Origin: CAIKMD01 sp963740675
GTDB taxonomy: Bacteria; Pseudomonadota; Alphaproteobacteria; ATCC43930; CGMCC-115725
DNA: 64,000 nucleotides
Assembly (NCBI GenBank): GCA_963740675.1
Contig: CAVUFS010000013.1
Location: 1-64,000, forward strand
Reading direction: 5' to 3'
The notes under the pieces were generated by a model. The model was not told the DNA's origin, ran no database searches, and was given only the letters and a program-made list of their open reading frames with translations. Position numbers and translations under genes: made by a program. Below are positions 26,781-35,989 of the stretch, piece after piece (the first letter of the stretch is position 1; the number at the start of each line of letters is the position of its first letter).

Positions 26781-27698
26781 GGAACCTTCTCCACCGCAAC
26801 GTTCGACGCCGGCAGCGTGCGGCGCTGGGCGCGCGGGTCGAGCGCGTCCTGCAGCCCGTCGCCGAGGAAATTGCAGGCGATCACGGTGATAAAAATCAGC
26901 AACCCGGGATAGAGCGCGAGTTGCGGCGCGAGCGCGATCGTCTCTTGCGCCGTCGTCAGCATGTTGCCCCAGCTTGGGATCGGCGGCGCGACGCCGAGAC
27001 CGAGGAAGCTCAGCACGGATTTCGAGCAGAATCGTCTCGCCGACCGCGAGTGTCGTCGCAACGATGATCGGCGAGGCGAGGTTGGGCAGGATATGCACCA
27101 GCATGACGCGTGTGCTGCTCGCGCCGAGCGCGATCGCCGCGCGCACGAAATCGCGCGATTTGAGCGAGAGTGTCGCGCCGCGCACGATCCGAGCCACGGT
27201 TGTCCAGCCGACGATGGCGACGAGTACGATAATGCGCTCGACGCTGATCGCCGGTGAATTGACGATCGCCGAGGGGATGCCGAGCTTCTTCAAATCGAGG
27301 GCAGCGAGCACGACGAGCAGCGGCAGCAGTGGAAGCGCAATCACGCCGTCGGTGAAGCGCATCAGTGCCGCATCCAGCCGGCCGCCGCGATAGCCGGCGA
27401 TCAGCCCGATCGCCGTGCCGAAGACCGCGGCGACGAGTGCGGCGACAATACCGACCAGCAGGGATACGCGCCCGCCTTCGAGTAGCCGGAAGAGCAGATC
27501 GCGGCCGATTTCATCGGTGCCGAGCGGGTGGAGAAGGGAGGGCGCGGCGAGGCGGTGATAGAGATCGACCATATCAGGATCGAGCCCGAACACCCCCGCG
27601 AGCGGCGGCGCGCCGAAAGCAGCGATGATGAGGATCAGCAGAATGCTGCCGCTGATAGCGACACGCTTGTCGCGGAGAGCATCGCGCCAGTGATTCAT
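26777..27698 (-). CDS. Peptide-type ABC transporter permease (DppC/OppC-like), frameshifted
   Basis: The second membrane subunit of a DppBC-type importer. It opens MNHWRDALRDKRVAISGSIL and has LGTDEIGRDLLFRLLEGGR, the typical DppC signature. The frame breaks near 27017 after GETILLEI; removing one base (ATCCGTGCTG to ATCGTGCTG) continues into VLSFLGLGVAPPIPSWGNML, the conserved C-terminal permease loop, and on to ...ASNVAVEKVP. Repaired length about 306 aa, normal. Its start overlaps the DppB-like stop (ATGA) and its stop overlaps the DpgC-like start. Confidence 0.88.
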
Positions 27699-28649
27699 CG
27701 ATAGGCAATCCGCGGATCGATCGCCGAATAGGCGATATCGGCGGCAAGGTTGCCGACCAGTACCATCACCGTCGCGACGAGCAGCCCGGCGAGCGCGAGG
27801 TTGAAATCGTTGCCGAGGATCGAATTGTAGATAAGCTTGCCCATGCCGGGATAGGCGAACATCGTCTCGGTGATCAGCGCGCCCGAGAAGAGATTGCCGA
27901 AGCTCAGCGCCAGCACAGTTACCACGGGGATGAGCGCGTTGCGCAGTGCATGACCCGCGAGCACGCGGAACTCGCCGGCGCCTTTGGCGCGCGCGGTGCG
28001 AATGTAATCTTGGCGCAAGGTTTCGATCATCGCGGCGCGGATATAGCGCAGATGCGATCCCATACTGACGAGGGTCAGCGTCGCCACCGGCAGGACGAGA
28101 TGACGCAACCGGTCCGGCAAGCTGCCATCGCCGATCGTCTCGACGCCGCCGGCCGGGAGCCAGCCCAAGGTCGCGGCGAAGACAAGGATCAGCATCAGCG
28201 CCAGCCAGAAGGATGGCACGGAAATGCCGGCAAAGCAGACGAGATTGACGATGCCGTCGATCGCCGAGCCGGGGCGGCGCGCGGCGATGATGCCGAGCGG
28301 CAGAGCCAGCATATAGGCGCAGAAGAGGCTCGCGCCCATCAGCACGGCTGTGTTGCCGAGCCGTGGGATGAGTACCTTCAGCACCGGCTGGAGATAGAGC
28401 CGCGAATAGCCGAAATCGCCGGTCAGCGCCGCCTGCGCCCAGGCGAAATAGCGCTCGATCAGTGGCTTATCGAGGCCGTACAGCGCTTTCAGCCGCAGCG
28501 CGTCGGCGGGCGAGAGGCGGGGATTCGACGAGATCATCAGATCGATCGGATCGCCAGGCATCAAGCCCGATCAGCGCATAGACGACGAAAGACATGATCG
28601 CGATGACGACGATCATCTGGAGGAGACGTGTTGAGACAAAGCGCGCCAC
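27695..28649 (-). CDS. Peptide-type ABC transporter permease (DppB/OppB-like), frameshifted
   Basis: The first membrane subunit. The N-terminus is MARFVSTRLLQMIVVIAIMS, and one extra base near 28562 (CTTGATGCC where CTTATGCC is expected) separates FVVYALIGL from MPGDPIDLMISSNPRLSP. The rest is intact: LGNTAVLMGASLF, GISVPSFWLALML and the EAA-like loop RTARAKGAGEFRVLAGHALRN. Repaired length about 317 aa, normal for DppB. Without repair, no complete membrane subunit would be made although the downstream genes are intact in arrangement. Confidence 0.88.
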
Positions 28650-28662
28650 TAAAAATCCCTTT

Positions 28663-28741
28663 CGTCATGGCCAGGCTTGTCCCGGCCATCCACGAGTTTT
28701 CCGCAAAGACGTGGATGCCCGGAACAAGTCCGGGCATGACG
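28663..28741. repeat. Interspersed palindromic repeat, second family
   Basis: An inverted repeat between the binding-protein and DppB genes. The left half reads CGTCATGGCCAGGCTTGTCC...CATCCACG and the right half CGTGGATGCCCGGAACAAG...GGGCATGACG, so the two halves can fold on each other with some mismatches. It differs in sequence from the three AKRSN-type repeats but is similarly short, palindromic and intergenic. Confidence 0.8.
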
Positions 28742-28749
28742 ATGAATTT

Positions 28750-30426
28750 TCATTTCTTGGCCTGCTCTTCCCCACGATGCCATTTGTCGATCCACAAGGT
28801 CGAGGGCGCGTCATGGCCGGTCGGCGTCAGGCCGTCGAGCCATTTCGGCAGGACGAAAGCGTCGGCGCGGAAATAGAGCGGCAGCGCGGGAAGCTCCTCG
28901 GCATACATCGTTTGCAACTGGCGCCACATTTCGTAGCGCTTGGCGGGGTCGAGCTCGACCTCGATCGCATCCATCAGCTTGTCGAATTCGGGATTGCTGT
29001 AGCCGTCGAAATTCTGGCCGCTCCAACCGTTCTCGGCACTCGGGATCTGGTGCGAGCTGAGCTCGGCGCGGGGCACGTTCTCTGGCGCGCCGACCCAGGC
29101 GAACATCGCCATGTCGAAATTGCGGTGCTTGGTGGTATCGCCGATCAGCACGCGCGCCGGCTGGTTCTTGATCCGAATCGCGATGCCAATCTGGCGCCAT
29201 TGCGCCTGCAGCACCTGCTCGATCATTTCGCGTGTGCGATTACCAGAGGTTGTCGCGAGTTCCAGCGACAACGGCTTGCCGTCCTTACGCCGGATACCGT
29301 CGGCGCCTTGCTGCCAGCCGGCTGCGTCGAGTAGCGCGCGGGCTTTGTCGGGATCGTAGCTGTAATGTCGCACGCCCTGGGCAAAGGCCGGGTCGAGCGG
29401 CGGGACAAAACTGTCGGCGACCGGATCGCGACCGGCGAAGATCTGCTCCGTGATCGCCTTGCGGTCGATGCCGTAGAGCAGCGCCTGACGCACGCGCAGA
29501 TCGGCGAGGATCGGGTTGGCGAGGTTGGTGTCGATATGCTCGAAGCTGAGGCCGGGCTTGTAGAGGATCTTGAACCGGCTGCCATGGCGCTTCTCGAAAG
29601 CAAGCGCCTCGTCGAGCGAGAAGCCAAGCTCGCCCGCGACCATATCGAGCCCGCCGGCGAGCAGATTGGCTTCGAGCGCGGCGGTATTCTCGACGGTCCA
29701 GATCACCACCCGGCGGAAATAGGGAGGCGGCCCCGACCAGCCGGGATTGCGATCGAGGATGATATGCGAGCCCGGCACGACCTCGGTAACGCGATACGGC
29801 CCGTCATAAAGGCCGGGATTGGTCGGGTCGGTGTCGTAGAGCGTGCGGAAGCGATACTGCGCCGGATCGGCGAAAGCCGCTTTCTCCAGATGGGCCGGCA
29901 GGATCGGCACCGCGGCAGCGATCGGATAGTCGAAAGTGATCCGGTCGAGGGTGAGGGTGAAGGTCTTCTCGTCCTTGATGTCGACCTTCACGACACGGCG
30001 ATAGGACTCGGCATCGGCGACACCGACCTGTGGCGTCTGGCCGAGCTTGTAGCTGAAGGCGACGTCCTCGGTCGTGATCGGCTTGCCGTCGCCCCAGCGA
30101 GCATCGGGCAGCAGCGTGAAGGTGATGGCAACACCGGTCTTGCCGTCGCCGAGATCGACCTTCCGCGCGCGGCCGTTCTCGAAGCTCGGCAGCTCGGTGC
30201 AGAGCATGCATTCGAGCTTCCAATCGGCATTATAGGTGACGAGCGGCCGCACCACCGCGCCAAGGACGTAATCCTTGACGAACATCTGGTCGATGACCGG
30301 GCTCAACGTCGACGGGAATTGCGTAACGCCGATCGATAGCTCGTCGGGCGCATGCGCCCGCGCCGCCGCGGCCGGTCCGGCCGCGAGCAGCAATCCGATC
30401 AGAAGGAGAAGAACCCGCCGCATCAT
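28750..30426 (-). CDS. ABC transporter substrate-binding protein, peptide/nickel (SBP_bac_5) family
   Basis: A 558-aa exported binding protein with a signal peptide (VLLLLIGLLLAAGPAAAARA). Motifs: PLVTYNADWKLECMLCTELP, WGDGKPITTEDVAFSYKLGQ, RVRQALLYGIDRKAI and WYMQ-free C-terminus ALPLYFRADAFVLPKWLDG. This is the Opp/Dpp/Nik group, binding peptides, glycosides or metal chelates. It leads SBP-DppB-DppC-DpgC-like. No DppD/DppF ATPases are encoded nearby, so ATPases must come from another locus. Ligand unknown. Confidence 0.9.
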   Translation of the reverse strand: MMRRVLLLLIGLLLAAGPAAAARAHAPDELSIGVTQFPSTLSPVIDQMFVKDYVLGAVVRPLVTYNADWKLECMLCTELPSFENGRARKVDLGDGKTGVAITFTLLPDARWGDGKPITTEDVAFSYKLGQTPQVGVADAESYRRVVKVDIKDEKTFTLTLDRITFDYPIAAAVPILPAHLEKAAFADPAQYRFRTLYDTDPTNPGLYDGPYRVTEVVPGSHIILDRNPGWSGPPPYFRRVVIWTVENTAALEANLLAGGLDMVAGELGFSLDEALAFEKRHGSRFKILYKPGLSFEHIDTNLANPILADLRVRQALLYGIDRKAITEQIFAGRDPVADSFVPPLDPAFAQGVRHYSYDPDKARALLDAAGWQQGADGIRRKDGKPLSLELATTSGNRTREMIEQVLQAQWRQIGIAIRIKNQPARVLIGDTTKHRNFDMAMFAWVGAPENVPRAELSSHQIPSAENGWSGQNFDGYSNPEFDKLMDAIEVELDPAKRYEMWRQLQTMYAEELPALPLYFRADAFVLPKWLDGLTPTGHDAPSTLWIDKWHRGEEQAKK

Positions 30427-30448
30427 GCGGCGAGCATAGCATGCGCGC

Positions 30449-30634
30449 TTAAGCGGCGCGCGCCCGCTCGGTCAGGGCAACGAGGGTGCTGAGCGGCAGG
30501 AGATCGATGGTCTCGGTCTCGCTGAACAGGGCGTCGACATCCTCGGCCTGGCGCTTGCTCAGCGCGATCTCGGTCTTGGAGAGGGGCACGGAGGAGCTCG
30601 ACCGACGCGCGGTCGTGGGGAGAAGGTGAGGCAT
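30449..30634 (-). CDS. Small protein of 61 aa, unknown
   Basis: A short frame with an AGGAA element 8 bases before its ATG. The sequence (PHLLPTTARRSSSS... then SKRQAEDVDALFSETETIDL) has a basic Ser-rich start and an acidic helical centre, with no membrane segment. It lies 22 bp upstream of the binding-protein gene on the same strand. I do not recognise it; it could be a real small protein or chance. Confidence 0.4.
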   Translation of the reverse strand: MPHLLPTTARRSSSSVPLSKTEIALSKRQAEDVDALFSETETIDLLPLSTLVALTERARAA

Positions 30635-30741
30635 GTACTTAATTCCTGGCGCGGGGGGATTGGCGCGCGCGAAAATTAGATACGCGAGTGTCGTTAGAAT
30701 GTCTTATTGCAAATTGTCGCATGTGCGAAGAGCGCGCGTGG

Positions 30742-31797
30742 TTAAAGCTTGGCGAAGCGCGGCATCACCTTCTCGGCAAAGAGTCGTGCCGAACGCTCGG
30801 CATGCTCATAGGGAACCGTATTGAAATTAAGCTGCACGGATGCGCTCTCAAATCCACCGACGCGATCGAAATATTCCTCGATCTGTTTGGAAATGTCGTC
30901 GGGTGTGCCGATCCAGGCGGCGCCGCTCTTCACCTGCGTGTCGATCGTCTCGCGGCTGAGGATGTCGATGATCTTGTCGTAGCCCGGATAGTCTTTCGAC
31001 TGCATGCCCGCCCATTCCGAAGCCGCATCGACCAGCGAGCGCAGATAGCGGTTAAGCGGATCGCGGGCGATCTGCCATGCCGTGTCGCGGTTCTCGTGAC
31101 AGAAAAGGTGGAAGGCGAGCATCACCCGGCCTTTGCCCGGATGGCCGCCATCTCTCCAGCCTTGGCGATAGAGGTCGATTAGTTCTTTCATCGCGCCACC
31201 GGCCATCGGGATCGCCATGATGGAATGGCCGGCCTTGCCGGTATCTGTGAAGCTCTGCGGCGTGGCGATGGCCGCGACCCAGAAAGGCGGTCGCGGTTTC
31301 TGAGTCGGCCGCGGCAGCGACGTCACATTCTTAAAGGAATGATAGCGGCCCTCGCAGGTGACGTTCTCTTCCTCGAGCAACCGCCGTACCTGCTCCATAC
31401 CCTCGGTGAAACGGTCGCGACTCTCATTCACGGAGACGCCGAAGCGCGAGAATTCGTGCGGCAGGAAGGCGCGCGCAAAGCCGATTTCGACCCGGCCGTT
31501 GGAGATCGCATCGAGCATCGCAATTTCGCCGGCGAGCTTCAGCGGATTGTTGAAGACCGGCAGCACCGCGCCGGTAATGAGCCGCGCTTTCTTGCTGCGC
31601 TCGGCCGCGGCGGCGAGGAACAGCAGCGGATTGGGGGAGTAGCCGCCATAGGCATTGAAATAATGCTCGACGGTGCGGACATGGCCCCAGCCGTCGCGAT
31701 CGCATAGCTCGGTCAGGCGCAGGCATTCGCTGAAATATTGCTGGCCCGATTTCTCCGCGGGGCCGACATCGGGAAAGAACTGCATCCCGAAATCCAT
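30742..31797 (-). CDS. LLM-class flavin-dependent oxidoreductase (luciferase-like)
   Basis: A 351-aa monooxygenase-fold protein. It opens MDFGMQFFPDVGPAEKSGQQ and carries VRTVEHYFNAYGGYSPNPLLFLAA, RLITGAVLPVFNNPLKLAGE and ISNGRVEIGFARAFLPHEF, all typical of bacterial luciferase-like enzymes using reduced FMN or F420. WIGTPDDISKQIEEYFD is the usual C-terminal element. Divergent from the DUF488 gene. Substrate unknown. Confidence 0.9.
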   Translation of the reverse strand: MDFGMQFFPDVGPAEKSGQQYFSECLRLTELCDRDGWGHVRTVEHYFNAYGGYSPNPLLFLAAAAERSKKARLITGAVLPVFNNPLKLAGEIAMLDAISNGRVEIGFARAFLPHEFSRFGVSVNESRDRFTEGMEQVRRLLEEENVTCEGRYHSFKNVTSLPRPTQKPRPPFWVAAIATPQSFTDTGKAGHSIMAIPMAGGAMKELIDLYRQGWRDGGHPGKGRVMLAFHLFCHENRDTAWQIARDPLNRYLRSLVDAASEWAGMQSKDYPGYDKIIDILSRETIDTQVKSGAAWIGTPDDISKQIEEYFDRVGGFESASVQLNFNTVPYEHAERSARLFAEKVMPRFAKL

Positions 31798-31842
31798 GAG
31801 GCGCCTCCCAATTCTACGATCCAGACCCTATTTAACATCGCG

Positions 31843-32385
31843 ATGACGGTTTTCACTATCGGCCATTCGACCCGCTCGATCGAGGATTTCATCGCCGCGC
31901 TCAAAGCGGCGGATGTGGGCATGCTCGCCGATATAAGGCGCTTTCCCAAATCGCGCCGCTTCCCTCATTTCAATGGCGAGTATCTGGCGCCGGCGCTGGA
32001 AGCGGTGGGCATCGACTATCGCCATTTCCCCGAACTCGGCGGCCGGCGTGGCAAGCGTGTCGATGGGCAGCCGTCACCCAACACGCTGTGGCGGCAGGAA
32101 CCGTTCCGCAATTACGCCGATTATGCCGAAACGCCGGAATTCCGCGCCGCTTTCGACAAGCTCACTGCGCTAACGCGCGAGAGCACGGTCGCGATCATGT
32201 GTGCCGAGGCAGTGTGGTGGCAATGCCATCGCCGCATCGTCGCCGATTATCTGCTCGCGGCGGGTTTCCCGGTCGAGCACATCTTCGACGCGAAGAAGCG
32301 CGAGCCGGCGGTGCTGACGCCGGGTGCACAGCCGCGCGGTGACGGCACGGTCCTCTACGAGAGCGAGCAGCGTCAATTGCTTTAG
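31843..32385 (+). CDS. DUF488-family protein
   Basis: A 180-aa protein starting MTVFTIGHSTRSIEDFIAAL, the hallmark of DUF488. Further family features: ADIRRFPKSRRFPHFN, YRHFPELGGRRG and the Cys/His motif CAEAVWWQCHRRIVADYLL. No enzymatic role is established. The ATG at 31843 lies in the divergent promoter region with the LLM gene. Confidence 0.9.
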   Translation: MTVFTIGHSTRSIEDFIAALKAADVGMLADIRRFPKSRRFPHFNGEYLAPALEAVGIDYRHFPELGGRRGKRVDGQPSPNTLWRQEPFRNYADYAETPEFRAAFDKLTALTRESTVAIMCAEAVWWQCHRRIVADYLLAAGFPVEHIFDAKKREPAVLTPGAQPRGDGTVLYESEQRQLL

Positions 32386-32413
32386 CCGCGCCGCGTCGGT
32401 TTTAACAAATCAA

Positions 32414-32498
32414 CGTCATTGCGAGCGTAGCGAAGCAATCCAGGGAACGCGTTCGTTGCTCTGGATTGCTTCGCGCACGTTGTGCGCTCGCAATGACG
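32414..32498. repeat. Interspersed palindromic repeat, copy 2
   Basis: CGTCATTGCGAGCGTAGC...CAATCCAG on the left and CTGGATTGCTTCGC...GCAATGACG on the right, with a divergent centre. Same family as 8534-8608 and 35897-35975. Lies in the gap between two convergent genes, a typical location. Confidence 0.88.
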
Positions 32499-32520
32499 GT
32501 GGAAACTGGCTGCGGCTAGC

Positions 32521-33126
32521 TTAAGCGGCGGCGTCCAGGGTACGGCGACGGGCGAGTTTCTCGCTCTCGGCAAGCGTATCGCGCAGGGCTTGATCGGCCT
32601 GACAGGTCATCTTGATAAAAGCCCGCAGGAAAGAGTCCGTACGCGGAAGCTGGAACAGCGTCTGCTCATCGCCGCCCTCGGCGCGGCCGGAGACCGTCAC
32701 GGTCGCGTCCTGTGGCGTGAGCATCAGCTCGACCAGGCTCACGCCCGGGCCGGTCACGTACTCGACGACACGCTGCCGTTTCGGCTGATCGACTTCGCTA
32801 CGGATCGTCATGCGATAGGGCGTGCGATTGCTCGCGGTCTCGATCAGGGCACGCGAGAAGGGGCGGAGGAACGCTTCGTCGAAGCCGAGCACGGCCATCG
32901 GCTGGTCGTTCGACGCCGAGGAGCGGATATCGAGCGTCGCCCAGAGCGACGCGCGGCCAGCGTAGTAATCGATCGAGGCGAGATCGAGGTTGATTGCATC
33001 GATCGGTTGCGGCGGCGCATCGGCATCGCTGCACAAGAACGCGAAGCAAGCCGGCTCGCGGCGCAGCGACAGCGTGGTCGCGGCTTCGAGGTTCCAATCG
33101 GTCAGCGCGTGAATTGGGTCGTGCAT
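32521..33126 (-). CDS. Hypothetical protein (201 aa)
   Basis: Opens MHDPIHALTDWNLEAATTLS and is soluble with no signal peptide. It includes CSDADAPPQPIDAINLDL, LGFDEAFLRPFSRALIETAS and a C-terminal helical, Arg/Lys-rich stretch (SEKLARRRTLDAAA). Codon use is like that of its neighbours. I do not recognise a family. An AT-rich stretch with a perfect dyad lies upstream. Confidence 0.65.
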   Translation of the reverse strand: MHDPIHALTDWNLEAATTLSLRREPACFAFLCSDADAPPQPIDAINLDLASIDYYAGRASLWATLDIRSSASNDQPMAVLGFDEAFLRPFSRALIETASNRTPYRMTIRSEVDQPKRQRVVEYVTGPGVSLVELMLTPQDATVTVSGRAEGGDEQTLFQLPRTDSFLRAFIKMTCQADQALRDTLAESEKLARRRTLDAAA

Positions 33127-33198
33127 AATGGGCGTTTCTACAAGGGCGGTTTGCGAATGTGGTCATTCAATAGCGCCGGGGTTAAGGGACAAATAAAC

Positions 33199-33226
33199 AT
33201 GCAAAGCAGGTAAAATGGATTTGCAT
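33199..33226. promoter_or_regulatory. AT-rich dyad, candidate operator
   Basis: ATGCAAA (33199-33205) and TTTGCAT (33220-33226) form a perfect 7-bp inverted repeat with 14 bases between them. It sits in the AT-rich divergent gap, 72 bp upstream of the 32521-33126 gene and 155 bp upstream of the 33381 gene. Could bind a regulator or be a chance match in AT-rich DNA. Confidence 0.4.
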
Positions 33227-33380
33227 AAAATTTGAGATAAATCCTGTTCGGTCAATGAAACCGCCGTTTCTGTTTTGGGAATGCAGCGCATTTGCGGTGA
33301 ATTGGCGTGAAAAGGGTCTTTTAAGCTGCAACGCGTATCTCAGTCCCCGTGTTTTTGTTTGCATGCTTCTCCATCCCCAT

Positions 33381-33953
33381 ATGACCGACCTGCCGCCGCT
33401 TTTAATCGAAGCGCTGAGCGCGATCGGCCCCGAAACCGAAGCGCGGATGGGTAATCTCATCAGCGATTTCGTCGCTGTTCCGCTCAGTGAAGAGGATCGG
33501 CTGTCGGCGCTCGCCGGCGCAGTCGCGACCATCGCGACGACGCGCTACCTGCAACATCGCCCGATCTTCATCGCCGCGTTGCGTTCCTGGGCGCTGGAGT
33601 TATCGATTGCGTTGTCCCCGGCGCCCCCGCAAATCGGCTTCGAGCGCCGCCGCGGCCCGGTCGAGGAGGCGCAGGACGAGTTGCTGACCGGCCTCGATGC
33701 GATCCTTCGCGCGATGGTCGATGACGGATCGGCCAAGCATCACCGGCTCGTGACCGAGCTGGCGGTGATGGCGCAGCTTCTCGGGCGCTATGACGCGCAC
33801 AGCATCCATCTCGTGCTGACGGCGGCGAGCCTCGCCTGCGACGATCCGCGCTGGCGCATCGGCAATGTCGTGCCGGTGTTGCTTTCCGATGGCGGGCGGT
33901 TGCTGGCGCGCGACGAGTTGCTCGAGACCATCGCGCCGCGCGGTACGGCCTAG
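33381..33953 (+). CDS. Hypothetical protein (190 aa)
   Basis: Starts MTDLPPLLIEALSAIGPETEARMG (an in-frame ATG 42 codons earlier, at 33255, is possible but its extension looks non-coding). It is largely alpha-helical with no membrane segment or known domain. It ends just before the ABC-F stop, on the opposite strand. No function is apparent. Confidence 0.6.
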   Translation: MTDLPPLLIEALSAIGPETEARMGNLISDFVAVPLSEEDRLSALAGAVATIATTRYLQHRPIFIAALRSWALELSIALSPAPPQIGFERRRGPVEEAQDELLTGLDAILRAMVDDGSAKHHRLVTELAVMAQLLGRYDAHSIHLVLTAASLACDDPRWRIGNVVPVLLSDGGRLLARDELLETIAPRGTA

Positions 33954-33954
33954 C

Positions 33955-35827
33955 CTACTCCGCGTCGGCTTCTTCTATCGCCTCCGCCGCGGCGAGCCAG
34001 CGTGCCTCGGCTGCGCCCAGCGCAGTCGCGAGCGAGGCCTGCTCGCGAAGCAATCCTGAGACATCGGCGGCGCCGGCATAGGTCGCCGGATCGGCAATGC
34101 GCCGGTCGAGCGCGGTTTTGCGCGTGGTGAGATCGGTCACCGCGCGCTCGGCCTCTTTCAACGCGCGGCGCAGCGGTTCGAGCTCGCGGCGGCGCTCGGC
34201 GGCGAGGCGCCGTGTCTCGCGCCGCTGATTGGCGGCGGTTTTCGTCGCTTCACTCTCGCTCGCGGTCGGCGCCAGCACCATCCGGCGATAATCGTCGAGA
34301 TCGCCGTCGAACGGCTTCACCGTGCCGTCGGCAACCAGCCACAGCCGCTCGGCAACGAGCGACAGCAGGTGCCAGTCGTGGCTGACGATCACGATGGCGC
34401 CGGAGAATTCGTTGATCGCCTCGACCAGCGCCTCGCGCGCTTCGATATCGAGATGGTTGGTCGGTTCGTCGAGGATCAGCATCGGCGGCGCGTCGACGCT
34501 CATCAGCGCGAAATTGAGCCGCGCTTTCTCGCCGCCAGAAAGAATTCTGTGCCGCGACGAAGACTTTGTCCTCATCGAAGCCGAAACGCGCGAGCCGCGC
34601 GCGAACCGCTTCGGGGACGGCTTTCGGCATGAGCCGCACGAGATGATCGTAGGCACTCGCCGCCGGGTCGAGTTCTTCGATCTGGTGCTGGGCGAAATAG
34701 CCGCAGGCAAAACGCCTGGCGCGGGTGATCTCGCCGGTCATCGGCGCGAGCCGCCCGGCGATAAGCCGCGCGAAAGTCGATTTGCCGTTGCCGTTGGCGC
34801 CGAGCAACGCGATGCGATCGTCGGGATCGAGCCGCAGGTCGAGGCCGCGCAGTACCGGCTTCTCCGCCGCATAGCCGACAGAGACCTGATAAAGGCTGAG
34901 CATCGGCGGCGCGAGCTCGGGCGGCTCGGGGAAGGCGAGGTGCAGCGGCGGCTCTTCTTCCGAGAGCGAGATCGGCTGCAACCGCGCCAGCGCCTTCATC
35001 CGGCTTTGCGCCTGGCTCGCTTTCGTCGCTTTGGCGCGGAAACGATCGATGAAGGTCTGCAGACGCTTGCGCTCGTCTTCCTGGCGCGCGGCGAGCGCCT
35101 GCTGACGTGCGAGATGCTCGCGCCGCGTGCGGACGAAATCCTCATAGCCGCCGCTATAAAGCGTCAGGCGCCGCTCGCCGAGATGAAGGATGTGGTCGAC
35201 CACCTCGTCGAGGAATTGCCGGTCATGGCTGACGAGTAGCAGCGTATTGCGATAGCGGCGCAGGAAGTCCGCGAGCCACAGCGAAGCTTCGAGATCGAGA
35301 TGGTTGGTTGGCTCGTCGAGCAGCAGCAGCTCGGGCTCGGCGAAAAGCACGCCGGCGAGCGCAACGCGCATGCGCCAGCCGCCGGAGAAATTCGACAGCG
35401 GCTGGTTCTGCTCGTCATGATCGAAGCCGAGACCGGCGAGGATGCCGGCTGCGCGCGCTTCCGCCGAATGCGCGCCGATTGTGGCGAGCCGCTCGTGGAT
35501 TTCCGCGACGCGTGCGGCATCGGTGCTGTGCTCGGCTTCGGCGAGGAGGCGCTCGCGCTCGTCATCGGCGGCGAGCACGGCTTGCAAAGGGGTGGTCGTG
35601 CCGCTGGGCGCTTCCTGTGCCACAAAGCCGATCCGTGCATCGCGAGGCAGGGCGATATTGCCGCCGTCGAGCGAGCGCTCGCCCCGGATCAGATCGAGCA
35701 AGGTCGATTTGCCCGTGCCGTTGCGGCCGATCAGCCCGACTTTCCAGCCATCGGGTATCTGCGCCGACGCGTCGTCGATGAGCGTCCGCCCAGCAATGCG
35801 ATAGGTGATGCCCGAGATGGAAAGCAT
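33955..35827 (-). CDS. ABC-F family ATPase (EttA/Uup/YheS-like), frameshifted
   Basis: A ribosome-associated ABC-F protein with two ATPase domains. Walker A: GLIGRNGTGKSTLLDL and LLGANGNGKSTFARL. The first signature is NFSGGWRMRVALAGVLFAEPELLLLDEPTNHLDLEA. The second ATPase breaks near 34545 before ILSGGEKARL; one extra base there, if removed, restores ILSGGEKARLNFALM and MLILDEPTNHLDIEA. A C-terminal coiled-coil-like region (ETRRLAAERRRELEPL) follows. Repaired length about 623 aa. The linker (P-site tRNA-interaction) region is HLARQQALAARQEDERKRLQTFIDRFRAKA. Confidence 0.92.
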
Positions 35828-35896
35828 GACGCGCGTCCTAGCACAGACACAGAGTCGGTGACAGGCGGGCTCGTATTAATGTTTCGTCTTAATGTT

Positions 35897-35975
35897 CGTC
35901 ATTGCGAGCGAAGCGAAGCAATCCAGTCTGTCTCAACCACTGGATTGCGTCGTCGCTCCGCTTCTCGCAATGACG
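35897..35975. repeat. Interspersed palindromic repeat, copy 3
   Basis: CGTCATTGCGAGCGAAGC...CAATCCAG and CTGGATTGCGTCG...CGCAATGACG flank a short loop. It lies between the 5' end of the ABC-F gene and the stop of the secreted two-module protein gene. Confidence 0.88.
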
Positions 35976-35989
35976 GTTGTATAGACCCG

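Noticed and set aside
25506..27698. One large fused permease-crotonase protein of 730 residues
   Set aside because: Frame continuity is accidental: the insertion near 27017 shifts the permease into the crotonase frame. The true permease end is read in the other frame and the crotonase has its own ATG at 26780.
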